Below, piece after piece: positions 52,810 to 62,694 of a DNA stretch of 64,000 nt. The translations under genes and the position numbers were made by a program. Numbering within the stretch: position 1 is the stretch's first letter; the number at the start of each line of letters is the position of its first letter. The notes under the pieces are model-generated. The model saw nothing but the letters and a program-made list of their open reading frames with translations. It did not search any database and was not told the origin of the DNA. Origin of the DNA: an uncultured Clostridia bacterium (lineage in GTDB: Bacteria; Bacillota; Clostridia; TANB77; CAG-508); the NCBI GenBank assembly GCA_934122085.1, contig CAKOVS010000004.1, forward strand, positions 62,001 through 126,000, read 5' to 3'.

Positions 52810-55776
52810 ATGAAAAAATCATTGATAAAAAATAGTTTTAAAGAAATAAGTAAAACCAAAAGACGTTTTCTTTCAATTTTAATAATGGCATTTCTTGGAG
52901 TAGGATTTTATGCAGGACTTGTAGCATGTAGTCCAGATATGCAAGACAGCTTAGATAAATATGTAGATAAAAGTAATATGTATGACATTGATGTTATATC
53001 AACATTAGGATTAACAGATGAAGATATAAATGCAATAAAAGAAACAGATGGTGTAGAAAATGCTTATGGAATACAATCAAAAGACACATTTATAAATTTA
53101 AATGATAAAGAAAGTATATGTAAAGTAATAGAATATAATGAAAATATAAATAAACCAGAAGTTATTTATGGAAGATTACCAGAAAATTCAGATGAATGTT
53201 TATTAGATGAAAAGTATTCATATTTTGGAAGTTCAGAAGAAAATATAGGAAAAATAATAAAAATAGAAAATGAAGACTTAGATGAAAATGATAATCCAAT
53301 ATTTACACAAAAAGAACTAAAAATTGTAGGAATAGTAGATTCATCATTATACATATCAAGTGAAAGAGGCTCATCATCACTTGGAAGTGGAAGTATATCA
53401 TTATACATATATTGTAAAGAAGATGTAATAGATTTAGATTATTATACAGAAATTGCAGTACAAGTAAAAGGTGCAAAAGAACTTGTAACAAATAGTGATG
53501 AATATTTAGCAGTTGTAAATCCAGTTATTCAAAAAATAGAAGAGATAAAAGAAGAAAGACAAGAAGCTAGATATAATTCATTAGTAAATGATGCAAATAA
53601 AAAAATTGATGATGCACAAAAAGAATATGATGATAAAAAAGCAGAAGCAGACAAAGAACTATCAGATGCTGAACAAAAGATAAATGATGCAAAAAATGAA
53701 TTAGATAATTCAGAAAATAAGTTAAATAAATCAGAAAAAGAACTAAATCAGAAAGAAAAAGATGTAGCTAAACAGTTTGAAACGGCAGAACAACAAATAG
53801 AGCAATATGAAAATCAAATAAATGCAATGATCGCACAAATAGGAATGGAAACACCTGAAATAACTGTTCAAAAAGAACAAATTCAAAAACAAAAAGAAGA
53901 ACTTGAAACACAAAAAAATACAGCAAACAATCAAATAACAAGTGGAAGAAAAGAAATTGAGAATCGAAGAAAAAAGATTAAAGATGCTAGAAAAGAACTT
54001 GAAGAAAATGAACAAGAATATAATGACAAAAAAGCAGAAGCAGAAGAAAAATTAGCAGATGCACAAATCAAAATAGATGATGCAAGAGCAGATGTTACCA
54101 AAATAGAAAAGGCCAAATGGTACATACAAGATAGAACAGATAATACAGGATATTCAAATATATTTGATGCAATAAAGACAATGAAAAACATTTCAAAAAT
54201 ATTTCCAGTAATATTCTATTTAGTAGCAATACTAATAAGTTTGACATCTATGACAAGAATGATAGAAGAAGAAAGAATAGAAATAGGAACACTAAAGGCA
54301 TTAGGATATACAAATTTACAAATAATTTCAAAATATATTTTATACGCATTTTTAGCATGCATAATAGGTGGATTTTTAGGAATGACACTATGTTTTTATA
54401 TATTACCTAAAATTGTATGGACATTATATTCAATGGTATATACAATGCCACATTTTTATATGACATATAGATTATCAATTGGACTAATGGGAATATTAAT
54501 TGCATTTATATGTATAGGTGGTGCAACATTAATAGTAGCATATAGAGAATTAAAAGAAATGCCATCTGTATTAATGAGACCTAAAGCACCAAAAAACGGA
54601 AAAAGAATTTTCATGGAAAAAATTACTTTTTTATGGAAAAGATTTAATTTTTCACAAAAAGTGACAATAAGGAATATATTTAGATATAAAAAGAGAGCAT
54701 TAATAACAATAATAGGAATTGCAGGTTGCACAGGACTTATGTTAGCTGGATTTGGAATAAGAGATTCTGTTATAGATATACCAAATTTACAATTTGGAGA
54801 AGTATTTAAATATGATACATCAATAACATTATCAAATACAGATGGATTAAAACAAATTAATGAATATTTACAAAATAATGATAATGTTGAAATTTCAAAA
54901 GAATTATATGCAAGTTCAGTAACAGTAAATAATGATAAATTAAATTATAGTGTAACAGTATTTGTTCCAGATACATCAGAAAAATTTAATGAAGTTTGTA
55001 ATTTAAAAGAGGCAAAAACAGGAGAGACCTTAGAGATTTCTAATGAAGGAGTTATTATTACAGATAAATTAGCAGATGAATTTGGAATAAAAAAAGATGA
55101 TGAAATAACAGTAAAAAGTAGTGATGATATAGAATATAAATTTAAGGTTGTAGGAATAACTAAAAACTATGTTGATCATTATATTATTATTTCAAAAGAA
55201 TTATATGAATCAAAAGTTGGAAAATATAAAACAAATATGATTTGGATTAATTTGAAAACAGATGATAAAGATATTCAAAGTAAAATATCTGAGGATATTT
55301 TGAATTTTGATGGAGTTGCTTCAGTATCTGTAATGTCAACTTTTGTAAAAGCAATTAGTGATATGTTAAATACAATGAATTATGTTGTAGTTGTATTAAT
55401 TGTTACTTCTGCAATGCTAGATTTTGTTGTATTATATAATTTAGCAAATATAAATATTGGGGAAAGGCAAAGAGAAATTGCTACACTTAAAGTTTTAGGA
55501 TTTTATGATAAAGAAGTAGATAATTATATAAATAAAGAAAATGTTATATTTACAATTATAGGAATTGCGCTTGGATTAGTTTTTGGAACATTTTTAACAT
55601 CTGCAATTATTTCAAGTATAGAAATAGATAGGTTGAGATTTACAAGAAATATTTTAACATCAAGTTATATATGGTCAGCTCTAATAACTGCAAGTTTCTC
55701 ATTTATAGTAAATAAAATTATACATTTTATCTTGAAAAAGATAGATATGATTGAAAGTTTGAAAAGTGTAGAGTAA
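52810..55776 (+). CDS. FtsX-like ABC permease with extracellular coiled coil
   Basis: 988 residues. N-terminal transmembrane helix (about 15-35), an extracytoplasmic domain, a long charged coiled coil (about 250-435, e.g. DAQKEYDDKKAEADKELSDA), then FtsX domain 1 (three helices at about 465-595), a fourth segment and second extracytoplasmic domain, and FtsX domain 2 (about 855-980) with the MIEEERIEIGTLKALGY and GERQREIATLKVLGFY coupling motifs. MacB-type mechanotransmission rather than classical transport is likely; the coiled coil may contact surface substrate. Partner of the 52084 ATPase. Confidence 0.9.
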   Translation: MKKSLIKNSFKEISKTKRRFLSILIMAFLGVGFYAGLVACSPDMQDSLDKYVDKSNMYDIDVISTLGLTDEDINAIKETDGVENAYGIQSKDTFINLNDKESICKVIEYNENINKPEVIYGRLPENSDECLLDEKYSYFGSSEENIGKIIKIENEDLDENDNPIFTQKELKIVGIVDSSLYISSERGSSSLGSGSISLYIYCKEDVIDLDYYTEIAVQVKGAKELVTNSDEYLAVVNPVIQKIEEIKEERQEARYNSLVNDANKKIDDAQKEYDDKKAEADKELSDAEQKINDAKNELDNSENKLNKSEKELNQKEKDVAKQFETAEQQIEQYENQINAMIAQIGMETPEITVQKEQIQKQKEELETQKNTANNQITSGRKEIENRRKKIKDARKELEENEQEYNDKKAEAEEKLADAQIKIDDARADVTKIEKAKWYIQDRTDNTGYSNIFDAIKTMKNISKIFPVIFYLVAILISLTSMTRMIEEERIEIGTLKALGYTNLQIISKYILYAFLACIIGGFLGMTLCFYILPKIVWTLYSMVYTMPHFYMTYRLSIGLMGILIAFICIGGATLIVAYRELKEMPSVLMRPKAPKNGKRIFMEKITFLWKRFNFSQKVTIRNIFRYKKRALITIIGIAGCTGLMLAGFGIRDSVIDIPNLQFGEVFKYDTSITLSNTDGLKQINEYLQNNDNVEISKELYASSVTVNNDKLNYSVTVFVPDTSEKFNEVCNLKEAKTGETLEISNEGVIITDKLADEFGIKKDDEITVKSSDDIEYKFKVVGITKNYVDHYIIISKELYESKVGKYKTNMIWINLKTDDKDIQSKISEDILNFDGVASVSVMSTFVKAISDMLNTMNYVVVVLIVTSAMLDFVVLYNLANINIGERQREIATLKVLGFYDKEVDNYINKENVIFTIIGIALGLVFGTFLTSAIISSIEIDRLRFTRNILTSSYIWSALITASFSFIVNKIIHFILKKIDMIESLKSVE

Positions 55777-55883
55777 TAGAAGAAAGATGGATATGAAAAT
55801 ATTCATCTTTTTTTGAGTAATATGTTTACAAAAAAATATATTATTGTTATAATTTATTTATACAAATGAAAGGGGAAAGAAAA

Positions 55884-57143
55884 ATGAAGATAAAAAAGAT
55901 ATGTATAGTAGCATTAATAATTGTATTAATTAGTAGTTTTGCAACTAGTTGTTTTGCAGTAACAGAAGAAACAGAGGCTACAAATAATAGTAAAATTACA
56001 AAAGAGCAATTAAATGAAAAGCTACAAGAATTAAAAGAATATATGAATTCAGATAATGATGATGATGATGATAATTCAAAAGTAGAAAGTATTGTTGTTA
56101 ATGACAATATAATAGAGATAACTACAGATAAGGACAAATATGAAATAAATTATGAAATACAAGATAATAAAGTTGTGTTTTCAAGTGAAACAGAGATAAA
56201 ACAGGGAATGAGCTATGAAGAGTATAAAAGAAACACAAGCAATATTGACAGTGTTTTTTATGGATATTTTGCAGTTTCAAATATCTTAGGAATAAAGTAT
56301 GAAGATTCATTTATGTATTATGCTTTAGTAAAGTTAAGTAGTATAAATGGAACATTTGATACAAGTAATTCATATACTATTGTTACTCCTGCGCCAGGAG
56401 TAACAATAGTACCAGATGATAAAACAATTATTTCAACAGAATTTGGAAATAAAGCAATGGAATATTTCAATTCTGTTTATAAAGAAGATAAATATACGTA
56501 CAATGATTCTGAACAATATAATACATTTGAATGTGTAACAGAAAAGAAAGATAAAGCAGACACATCTTGTAAATTGTTAGAAACGTTAACTATAAATACA
56601 GATGCAGATTTTTCAAAAATAAGTGGAGCATCTGATTCAAGCTTTGATGGTGGAGTTACAAAAGATAATGCAGATTATGTATATACACTAAAGGTAGGTC
56701 AAAAAATAAAATTTGAAACAACTCAAAAATATTCTGGATATAGTTGTGTTGGAACAGGAATAGAACTTTCAGAAAATAAAAACGAACTTATTGCAACAGA
56801 AGTTGGAACAGCAAAAGGAAATATTACATTTGGAAATATAACGAAATCATTTTATATTACAGTTGAAGAAAATATCAATAATGAACAATTAGAAGATATT
56901 ACAATAAAAATAGATTCAGAAGATACAAAAACAGAAGACACAAAAACAGAAGACACAAAAACTCCAACAACAGAAACAACATCAAAAACTGAAACAGTAA
57001 AAAATAACTCAGACAGTACAACAGCCAAAACAGAATTACCAAAAACAGGAATTAATACAATAGTTTATATAACAATGGCAATTGTAGGAATAGCAGTTGT
57101 ATCATTTATTATATTAAATAAAAAATATAAAGATATAAAATAA
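55884..57143 (+). CDS. LPKTG sortase-anchored surface protein
   Basis: 419 residues. Signal peptide (about 1-28, cleavage after CFA), acidic Glu/Asp/Thr-rich N-terminal part with a Asp/Asn run (DNDDDDDNS), extracellular beta-rich domain, a DTKTE tandem repeat (about 350-362), then LPKTG at 385-389, a hydrophobic helix and a basic tail (KKYKDIK). Anchored to peptidoglycan by a sortase not in this window. AAAGGGGAAAG selects ATG 55884. Located directly after the ABC exporter but with its own spacing; possible functional link, not shown. Confidence 0.88.
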   Translation: MKIKKICIVALIIVLISSFATSCFAVTEETEATNNSKITKEQLNEKLQELKEYMNSDNDDDDDNSKVESIVVNDNIIEITTDKDKYEINYEIQDNKVVFSSETEIKQGMSYEEYKRNTSNIDSVFYGYFAVSNILGIKYEDSFMYYALVKLSSINGTFDTSNSYTIVTPAPGVTIVPDDKTIISTEFGNKAMEYFNSVYKEDKYTYNDSEQYNTFECVTEKKDKADTSCKLLETLTINTDADFSKISGASDSSFDGGVTKDNADYVYTLKVGQKIKFETTQKYSGYSCVGTGIELSENKNELIATEVGTAKGNITFGNITKSFYITVEENINNEQLEDITIKIDSEDTKTEDTKTEDTKTPTTETTSKTETVKNNSDSTTAKTELPKTGINTIVYITMAIVGIAVVSFIILNKKYKDIK

Positions 57144-57148
57144 AAAGT

Positions 57149-57199
57149 AAAAGGATAATTTTATAAAGAAAAAAACTTTATAAAATATCCTTTTTATTT
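57149..57199 (+). terminator. Terminator of the LPKTG gene
   Basis: Long stem AAAAGGATAATTTTATAAAG / CTTTATAAAATATCCTTTT with a small bulge. Confidence 0.8.
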
Positions 57200-57200
57200 T

Positions 57201-57437
57201 AAAAAAATTAATATATATAAAATAGCTTTATATGGTATAAATTCCATTCTTACATTCTTTCTGATACTCAGAATAAGATTAATAATAAATAAAGAGAGTA
57301 TTTGATAGAACTATCAATGATTAAAACTTGTCCCGACATTCAATCCCAACATTTTATATGCATTTTAGGGTATTTTTCAGAACTTTAAAAAACTATTTTC
57401 TAATCCTTGTAAAATGGGGGATTTTGCTCAAATAACG
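57201..57437. other. AT-rich intergenic stretch without gene
   Basis: No ORF with a ribosome site, no repeat family member and no recognised RNA motif. Lies between the LPKTG gene and the tRNA-Leu terminator. Confidence 0.5.
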
Positions 57438-57473
57438 CAAAAAAATACAGGTTAGAAATTTGTTTTCTAACCT
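57438..57473 (-). terminator. Terminator downstream of tRNA-Leu
   Basis: Stem AGGTTAGAAA / TTTTCTAACCT with a T run on the - strand side. Confidence 0.75.
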
Positions 57474-57480
57474 GATATTT

Positions 57481-57569
57481 TGGTGCAGATGGCCGGAATC
57501 GAACCGGCACGGATTATTCGTCCGCAGGATTTTAAGTCCTGTGCGTCTGCCAGTTCCGCCACATCTGCA
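57481..57569 (-). tRNA. tRNA-Leu (anticodon TAA)
   Basis: Acceptor stem TGCAGAT / ATCTGCA (57484-57490 / 57563-57569) and encoded CCA (57481-57483). The T arm GGTTCGATTCC and anticodon loop CTTAAAA give anticodon TAA. A long variable arm (GCGGACGAATAATCCGT) is the type II Leu feature. 86 nt without CCA. Confidence 0.95.
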
Positions 57570-57694
57570 TAAATATAAACTGGCTTATGTCTTACGACAA
57601 TGATTATTATAAGACAATTGTGAATATTTGTCAATAGAAAAAGAAAAAAATTTTAAAATTTTTTTCAGAAGAAAATAAAATTATTCTTAACCAG

Positions 57695-57723
57695 TTTACA
57701 TTTTCAAAAAATAATGGTATAAT
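57695..57723 (+). promoter_or_regulatory. Promoter of the pheST operon
   Basis: TTTACA (57695-57700), 17-bp spacer, TATAAT (57718-57723); transcript start expected near 57730, just before the T-box leader. Confidence 0.75.
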
Positions 57724-57729
57724 ATGCAA

Positions 57730-58018
57730 AGATTAGAAATAAAACCATAGAAAAAGCAAAGTAGATATATTAAAAAATATTACAGAGAGAATGGTAAAGA
57801 TGAGAACCATTTATATTAAATATATTGAAATTTCACTTTTGAGGTCTTCTTTTCAAAGCCAAAAGCAAGTAGAAAGAAGCGGTAGAACCGTTAAAACTAT
57901 AAAGAGGTTAATTAGGCGAACTTATAGAGAAAATATTATAAATAAGTAAGCTATTAATAAAATTAGGTGGTACCACGAAAGAGCCAATCGTCCTAAAAAT
58001 AGGAAGATTGGCTCTGTT
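57730..58018 (+). promoter_or_regulatory. T-box riboswitch (tRNA-Phe) with terminator
   Basis: The T-box core AGGTGGTACCACG is at 57965-57977. A likely Phe specifier TTC lies near 57832-57834 in the AAATTTCACTTTT specifier loop. The terminator stem AGAGCCAATCGTCCT / AGGAAGATTGGCTCT spans 57980-58015, with a T-rich tail. Uncharged tRNA-Phe pairing at the T-box would favour antitermination and pheST synthesis. Specifier placement is inferred from context, not folded. Confidence 0.9.
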
Positions 58019-58048
58019 TACGTTTTGTATAAAAAGGAGGAAATAAAA

Positions 58049-59098
58049 ATGCAAAGCAAAATTGACGAAATTAAAAAATTAGCAGAAGAAAAAATATCAG
58101 AAATAAAAAATTCACAAGATTTACAAGAATTAAAAGTACAATTCTTGGGAAAGAAAAGTGAATTATCAAATTTATTAAAAGGATTAGGAGCATTAACAGC
58201 AGAAGAAAGACCCAAAGTAGGAGCATTAGTAAATGAAGCAAGAAAAGAAATAGAAGAAAAAATATCAATTGCTGAAGAACAAATAAAATCAAAAATGTTA
58301 GAAGAAAAAATAGAAAAAGAAACAATAGATATAACATTACCAGCAACAAAAATTCAAAGAGGAAGTAAACATCCAGTAAATAGAGTAATAGAAGAAATAG
58401 AAGATTTATTTGTATCAATGGGATATGATGTAATTTCAGGACCAGAATTAGAAACAGATGAATTCTGTTTTGAGAGATTAAATTTACCAAAAGGACATCC
58501 TGCAAGAGATATGCAAGACAGTTTTTATATAACAAATGAATATTTATTAAGAACACAAACATCAGCTGTTCAAGCAAGAACAATGTTAGCAAATACAGAA
58601 AAAACACCAATAAGAATGATTTGTGCTGGAAAAACATATCGTAGAGAAGATGATGCAACACATTCACATCAATTTGGGCAAGTAGAAGGACTTGTAATAG
58701 ACAAAAAGGAAAGACATGTATCACTTGCAGACTTAAAAGGAACACTTGAAATATTTGTAAAGAAATTAATAGGAAAAAATTGTGAATTAAGATTTAGACC
58801 AAGTTATTTCCCATTTACAGAACCATCTTATGAAGTAGATGTAAGTTGTTTCAAATGTGGTGGAAAAGGATGTAGCTTATGTAAGCAAACAGGATGGATT
58901 GAAGTTTTAGGAGCAGGAATAGTACATCCAAATGTATTAAAAATGAATGGATATGATCCAAAAGAATATGGTGGATTTGCATTTGGAACAGGACTTGAAA
59001 GATTAGCAATGTTTAAATATGGAATACCAGATATGAGATATTTATATTCAAATGATATTAGATTCTTAAGTCAATTTGACAGAAAGGACGAAGAATAA
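58049..59098 (+). CDS. pheS: Phenylalanyl-tRNA synthetase alpha subunit
   Basis: 349 residues, class II. N-terminal coiled coil, then HPVNRVIEEIEDLFVSMGYD, EDDATHSHQFGQVEGLV (motif 2), the GGxGC zinc-like CFKCGGKGCSLCKQTGW element and FAFGTGLERLAMFKYGIPDM (motif 3). GGAGG selects ATG 58049. First gene of pheST, controlled by the T-box leader. Confidence 0.97.
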   Translation: MQSKIDEIKKLAEEKISEIKNSQDLQELKVQFLGKKSELSNLLKGLGALTAEERPKVGALVNEARKEIEEKISIAEEQIKSKMLEEKIEKETIDITLPATKIQRGSKHPVNRVIEEIEDLFVSMGYDVISGPELETDEFCFERLNLPKGHPARDMQDSFYITNEYLLRTQTSAVQARTMLANTEKTPIRMICAGKTYRREDDATHSHQFGQVEGLVIDKKERHVSLADLKGTLEIFVKKLIGKNCELRFRPSYFPFTEPSYEVDVSCFKCGGKGCSLCKQTGWIEVLGAGIVHPNVLKMNGYDPKEYGGFAFGTGLERLAMFKYGIPDMRYLYSNDIRFLSQFDRKDEE

Positions 59099-59177
59099 TT
59101 CGTAGATAAATAGAGATATTAAAGAACTTTAGGATTATGTGTGCTTTTGAAAAAAGCAAGAAAGGAATTGAATAAAA

Positions 59178-61541
59178 ATGAAACTAAGTACAAACTTTTT
59201 AAAAGACTATATAGATATAGATGTAGATGTAAAACAATTAGCAGAAGATATGACAAGAGTTGGAAATGAATATGATTCAGCAAGTAACTTAATAAATGCA
59301 ACAAAATTAGTTATAGGACAAATTATAGAATGTGAGCCACATCCAGACTCAGACCATTTACATTTATGCAAAGTAAATATTGGAACAGAAGTATTAGATA
59401 TAGTATGTGGTGCTCCAAATGCAAGAACAGGATTAAAAGTAATAGTAGCTTTAGATGGTGCAATATTGCCAGATAAAACAATAAAAAAAGGAATGATAAG
59501 AGGTCAAGAATCAAATGGAATGTTATGTTCAATAGCAGAATTAGGACTTGAACATAAATTTTTAAAAACAGAAGATTCAGAAGGAATAGCAGAATTAGGA
59601 GAAGATGCAGAAATTGGTGGAGATCCAATAAAATATCTTCAAATGGATGATGGAGTAATCGATTTTGAATTAACAGCAAATAGAGGAGATTTATTAAGCA
59701 TTTTAGGAATGGCTTATGAAGTAGGAGCAATTTATGATAAAAAAGTAAAAGATGTTGATTTAAAACACAAAGAATCAGGAGAAGATATAAACAAAACATT
59801 TAAAACAGAAGTAGAAACAGAAAATTGTTCAAAATTATTAGTAAAGAAAGTAGAAAATGTAAAAATAGAAGAAAGTCCAATATTCATAAAAAATAGATTA
59901 ATTGCATCTGGAATAAGACCAATAAACAATGTTGTAGATATTAGTAATTATGTAATGTTAGAATTAGGTCAACCATTACATTTCTATGATGCTGATAAAT
60001 TAGGAAATAAACTAGTAGTAAGAATGGCAGAAGATGGAGAAAAATTAACAACATTAGATAATGTTGAAAGGACATTAACAAGTGAAGATATAGTAATTGC
60101 AGATGCTACACATGGTGTTGGTCTTGCAGGAGTTATGGGAGGACTTGAAACAGAAGTAGAACCAGATACAAAAAATATCATAATAGAATCAGCAATCTTT
60201 GATTCAGTAAAAGTAAGAAAAACATCAAAGAAAATAGTAAGAAGTGAAGCAAGCAACAGATTTGAAAAAGGATTAGATCCAGAAAGAACAAAAATGGCAA
60301 TTGAAAGAGCTTGCAAACTATTAGAAGAATACGCTGGAGGAACAGTCGTAACAGGAACTGTAGAATATGACAAAACAAATAATAAAGAAAAAGAAATCGA
60401 AATAACATTTAAAAATATAAATGATGTATTAGGAACAGTTATACCTAATGAAGAAATATTAAATGTATTCAGAAAATTAGGATTTACTTATAAAGTAAAT
60501 GGAGAAACAATTAAAGTAACAGTTCCAACAAGAAGATTAGATATATCAATAAAAGAAGACTTAATTGAAGAAGTAAGCCGTATATATGGAGTTGACAATA
60601 TAGAAGGAAAATTGCCAATTGTTCCAATGAGAAAAGGAAGCTATGATAAAACACAAAGAGAAATCAGAAATAAAATGATAGCATTAGGATTAAAAGAAAC
60701 ATTAACTTATGTTTTAATAAATGATAAAGAAGTAAATGGATATACATTAGATAAATTTGAACCATTAAAATTATTAGATCCAATAACAGAAGATAGAAAT
60801 ACATTAAGATATAGTATGATACCATCATTATATAAAGTATATGAATATAACAAAGCAAGGGAACAAAAGGATATATCAATATTTGAGATTGGAAAAGGAT
60901 TCTATAAAAAAGGTGAAGTATATGGAGAAGATACAAAATTATGTGTATTAATGTCTGGAAAATATTCAACAGGATTAAACAATAATAAAACTGTAGATTT
61001 TTACGTAATAAAAGGAATTGCAGAAGAAGTACTTGATTATCTTGGATATGCTGGAAGATATAGCTTTATGAAACAAGAGATGCCTAAAGAAATGCATCCA
61101 GGTCAAAGTGCAATGATAAATGTAAATGGTTCAAATATAGGTATGATAGGAAAAATACATCCAAGTGTAACAAAAGAGGATGTATATGTTCTTGAAATCA
61201 ATTTAGATGAATTGTTTACAAAAAAAGTAGGAAAGATGAAATATAAAGAATTTTCAAAATTCCCAAGTATTAATAAAGATATAGCACTTGTAGTTGATAA
61301 AAAATCAGTATCAAAAGATATTGAAAAAGTAATAAAATCAGCAGGTGGAAGTTTACTTACAAATATTGAAGTATTTGATGTTTATACTGGTGTTGGAGTT
61401 GGAATTGACAAAAAATCAATAGCATATTCTTTAACATTTTCAGATATGAAGAAAACATTAACAGATGAAGAAATTAATGGATTAATGGACAAAATAATTG
61501 ATACAGTATCTAAAAAATGTGGTGCAGAACTTAGAAAATAA
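59178..61541 (+). CDS. pheT: Phenylalanyl-tRNA synthetase beta subunit
   Basis: 787 residues. N-terminal EMAP/tRNA-bind domain (HPDSDHLHLCKVNIG), B3/4 editing region, B5 domain (VRKTSKKIVRSEASNRFEKGL), class II core (LTYVLINDKEVNGYTL) and a C-terminal FDX-ACB anticodon-binding domain (SKFPSINKDIALVVDKKSV). Editing residues not assigned. ATG 59178 follows AAGAAAGGAATTG; 79 bp after pheS, same operon. Confidence 0.97.
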   Translation: MKLSTNFLKDYIDIDVDVKQLAEDMTRVGNEYDSASNLINATKLVIGQIIECEPHPDSDHLHLCKVNIGTEVLDIVCGAPNARTGLKVIVALDGAILPDKTIKKGMIRGQESNGMLCSIAELGLEHKFLKTEDSEGIAELGEDAEIGGDPIKYLQMDDGVIDFELTANRGDLLSILGMAYEVGAIYDKKVKDVDLKHKESGEDINKTFKTEVETENCSKLLVKKVENVKIEESPIFIKNRLIASGIRPINNVVDISNYVMLELGQPLHFYDADKLGNKLVVRMAEDGEKLTTLDNVERTLTSEDIVIADATHGVGLAGVMGGLETEVEPDTKNIIIESAIFDSVKVRKTSKKIVRSEASNRFEKGLDPERTKMAIERACKLLEEYAGGTVVTGTVEYDKTNNKEKEIEITFKNINDVLGTVIPNEEILNVFRKLGFTYKVNGETIKVTVPTRRLDISIKEDLIEEVSRIYGVDNIEGKLPIVPMRKGSYDKTQREIRNKMIALGLKETLTYVLINDKEVNGYTLDKFEPLKLLDPITEDRNTLRYSMIPSLYKVYEYNKAREQKDISIFEIGKGFYKKGEVYGEDTKLCVLMSGKYSTGLNNNKTVDFYVIKGIAEEVLDYLGYAGRYSFMKQEMPKEMHPGQSAMINVNGSNIGMIGKIHPSVTKEDVYVLEINLDELFTKKVGKMKYKEFSKFPSINKDIALVVDKKSVSKDIEKVIKSAGGSLLTNIEVFDVYTGVGVGIDKKSIAYSLTFSDMKKTLTDEEINGLMDKIIDTVSKKCGAELRK

Positions 61542-61545
61542 TATA

Positions 61546-61585
61546 AATTGGGCATGAACAAAGGACAACTATGTCGCTTTGTTCA
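61546..61585. repeat. Partial dispersed repeat / terminator after pheT
   Basis: A diverged copy of hairpin 2 of the dispersed family: TGAACAAAG / CTTTGTTCA with GGACAACTATGTCG in the loop and the preceding TTGGGC. Probably serves as the pheST terminator. Confidence 0.6.
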
Positions 61586-61612
61586 AATTCCTTAAATAGA
61601 ATGGAGGAATAA

Positions 61613-62668
61613 ATGGAAACAATAAAAACATTTATCGAAGGCATAAAAGCAAAAGATATAGCAGATATATTTATAGCAATAGCAATTTTGGTGATATTTT
61701 TTGTATTAAGCATATGGCTTCCAAAATTATTATTAAAAATTTGGAAGGTAAATGAAAAAGATAAAAAAGTATTAAAAGAAAATGATACATATAAAGGATT
61801 AAGAAGTATATTTTTATGTTTTGGAATATATTTAGCATTAATAATATTAGCATTACCAGCAACTGCGATGGCATTTTGTATAAAATTAATAAGAGTTGCA
61901 GTTATATTAAGTATTGCTAAAATATTGGTTGGAATGATATCACCAACATCAAAATTAATGAAAAAAGTAAAAGGTAATGAGAAATTACAAGAAAATCAAA
62001 AATTAATCCAAACAGGGACAAAACTTTTAAAAGTATTAATTTATATTGTTGCTGGATTTTTGATTATATCAGAATTTGGATATGATCTAAATGGTATAAT
62101 CACAGGTCTTGGTTTAGGAAGTGTTGTAATTGCATTAGCTGCTCAAGAACTAGTAAGTAATCTATTAAGTGGAATGGCAATTGCTTCAGAAAAGCCATTT
62201 GAAATAGGAAACTGGGTAACTATTGGGGATATATCTGGTACGATTGTTGATATTAAATTTAGAAGTATAAAAATAAAAACAGTAGAAAATACAACAGTAA
62301 CAATTCAAAATACAAAGATATTATCAGAAGCAATAATAAATAGTTCAACAATAAATGCAAGAAGAATAGAAATGACTCTAAGATTACCATTAGACACAAG
62401 TTCAGAAAAAACAGAAGAATTGATGAAATCAATAAGAAATATTTTAGAAAGCATGCAAGAAATAAATAAAAATACAATTCAAATAAATGTAACAGAAATA
62501 GGAGCAGAAGCAATTATAATAAAAGTATTTTTATATACAAGTATTGTTGATTATGATAAATTTTTAACATTTAGTACAAAACTTAATTTAACAATTATGA
62601 AACTTCTTGAAGATAAGAGAATAAAACTAGCTAATCCAAGTGCAGATATTTATTTTTCAAGAAAATAA
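61613..62668 (+). CDS. Mechanosensitive ion channel, MscS family
   Basis: 351 residues. Four to five hydrophobic segments (about 20-45, 65-90, 95-115, 150-175), then the MscS pore and beta domain GLGLGSVVIALAAQELVSN, GMAIASEKPFEIGNWVTIG, DISGTIVDIKFRSIKIKT, and a C-terminal alpha/beta cage. Opens under membrane tension to release osmolytes. ATG 61613 follows ATGGAGGA. Monocistronic or with nagZ (27 bp gap). Confidence 0.93.
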   Translation: METIKTFIEGIKAKDIADIFIAIAILVIFFVLSIWLPKLLLKIWKVNEKDKKVLKENDTYKGLRSIFLCFGIYLALIILALPATAMAFCIKLIRVAVILSIAKILVGMISPTSKLMKKVKGNEKLQENQKLIQTGTKLLKVLIYIVAGFLIISEFGYDLNGIITGLGLGSVVIALAAQELVSNLLSGMAIASEKPFEIGNWVTIGDISGTIVDIKFRSIKIKTVENTTVTIQNTKILSEAIINSSTINARRIEMTLRLPLDTSSEKTEELMKSIRNILESMQEINKNTIQINVTEIGAEAIIIKVFLYTSIVDYDKFLTFSTKLNLTIMKLLEDKRIKLANPSADIYFSRK

Positions 62669-62694
62669 TTTGCATTAATGGAAGGGTTATAAAT

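Noticed and set aside
57201..57437. Possible structured RNA (6S, RNase P or tmRNA)
   Set aside because: No conserved motif or strong pairing was recognisable by eye; too short and AT-rich for RNase P or tmRNA.
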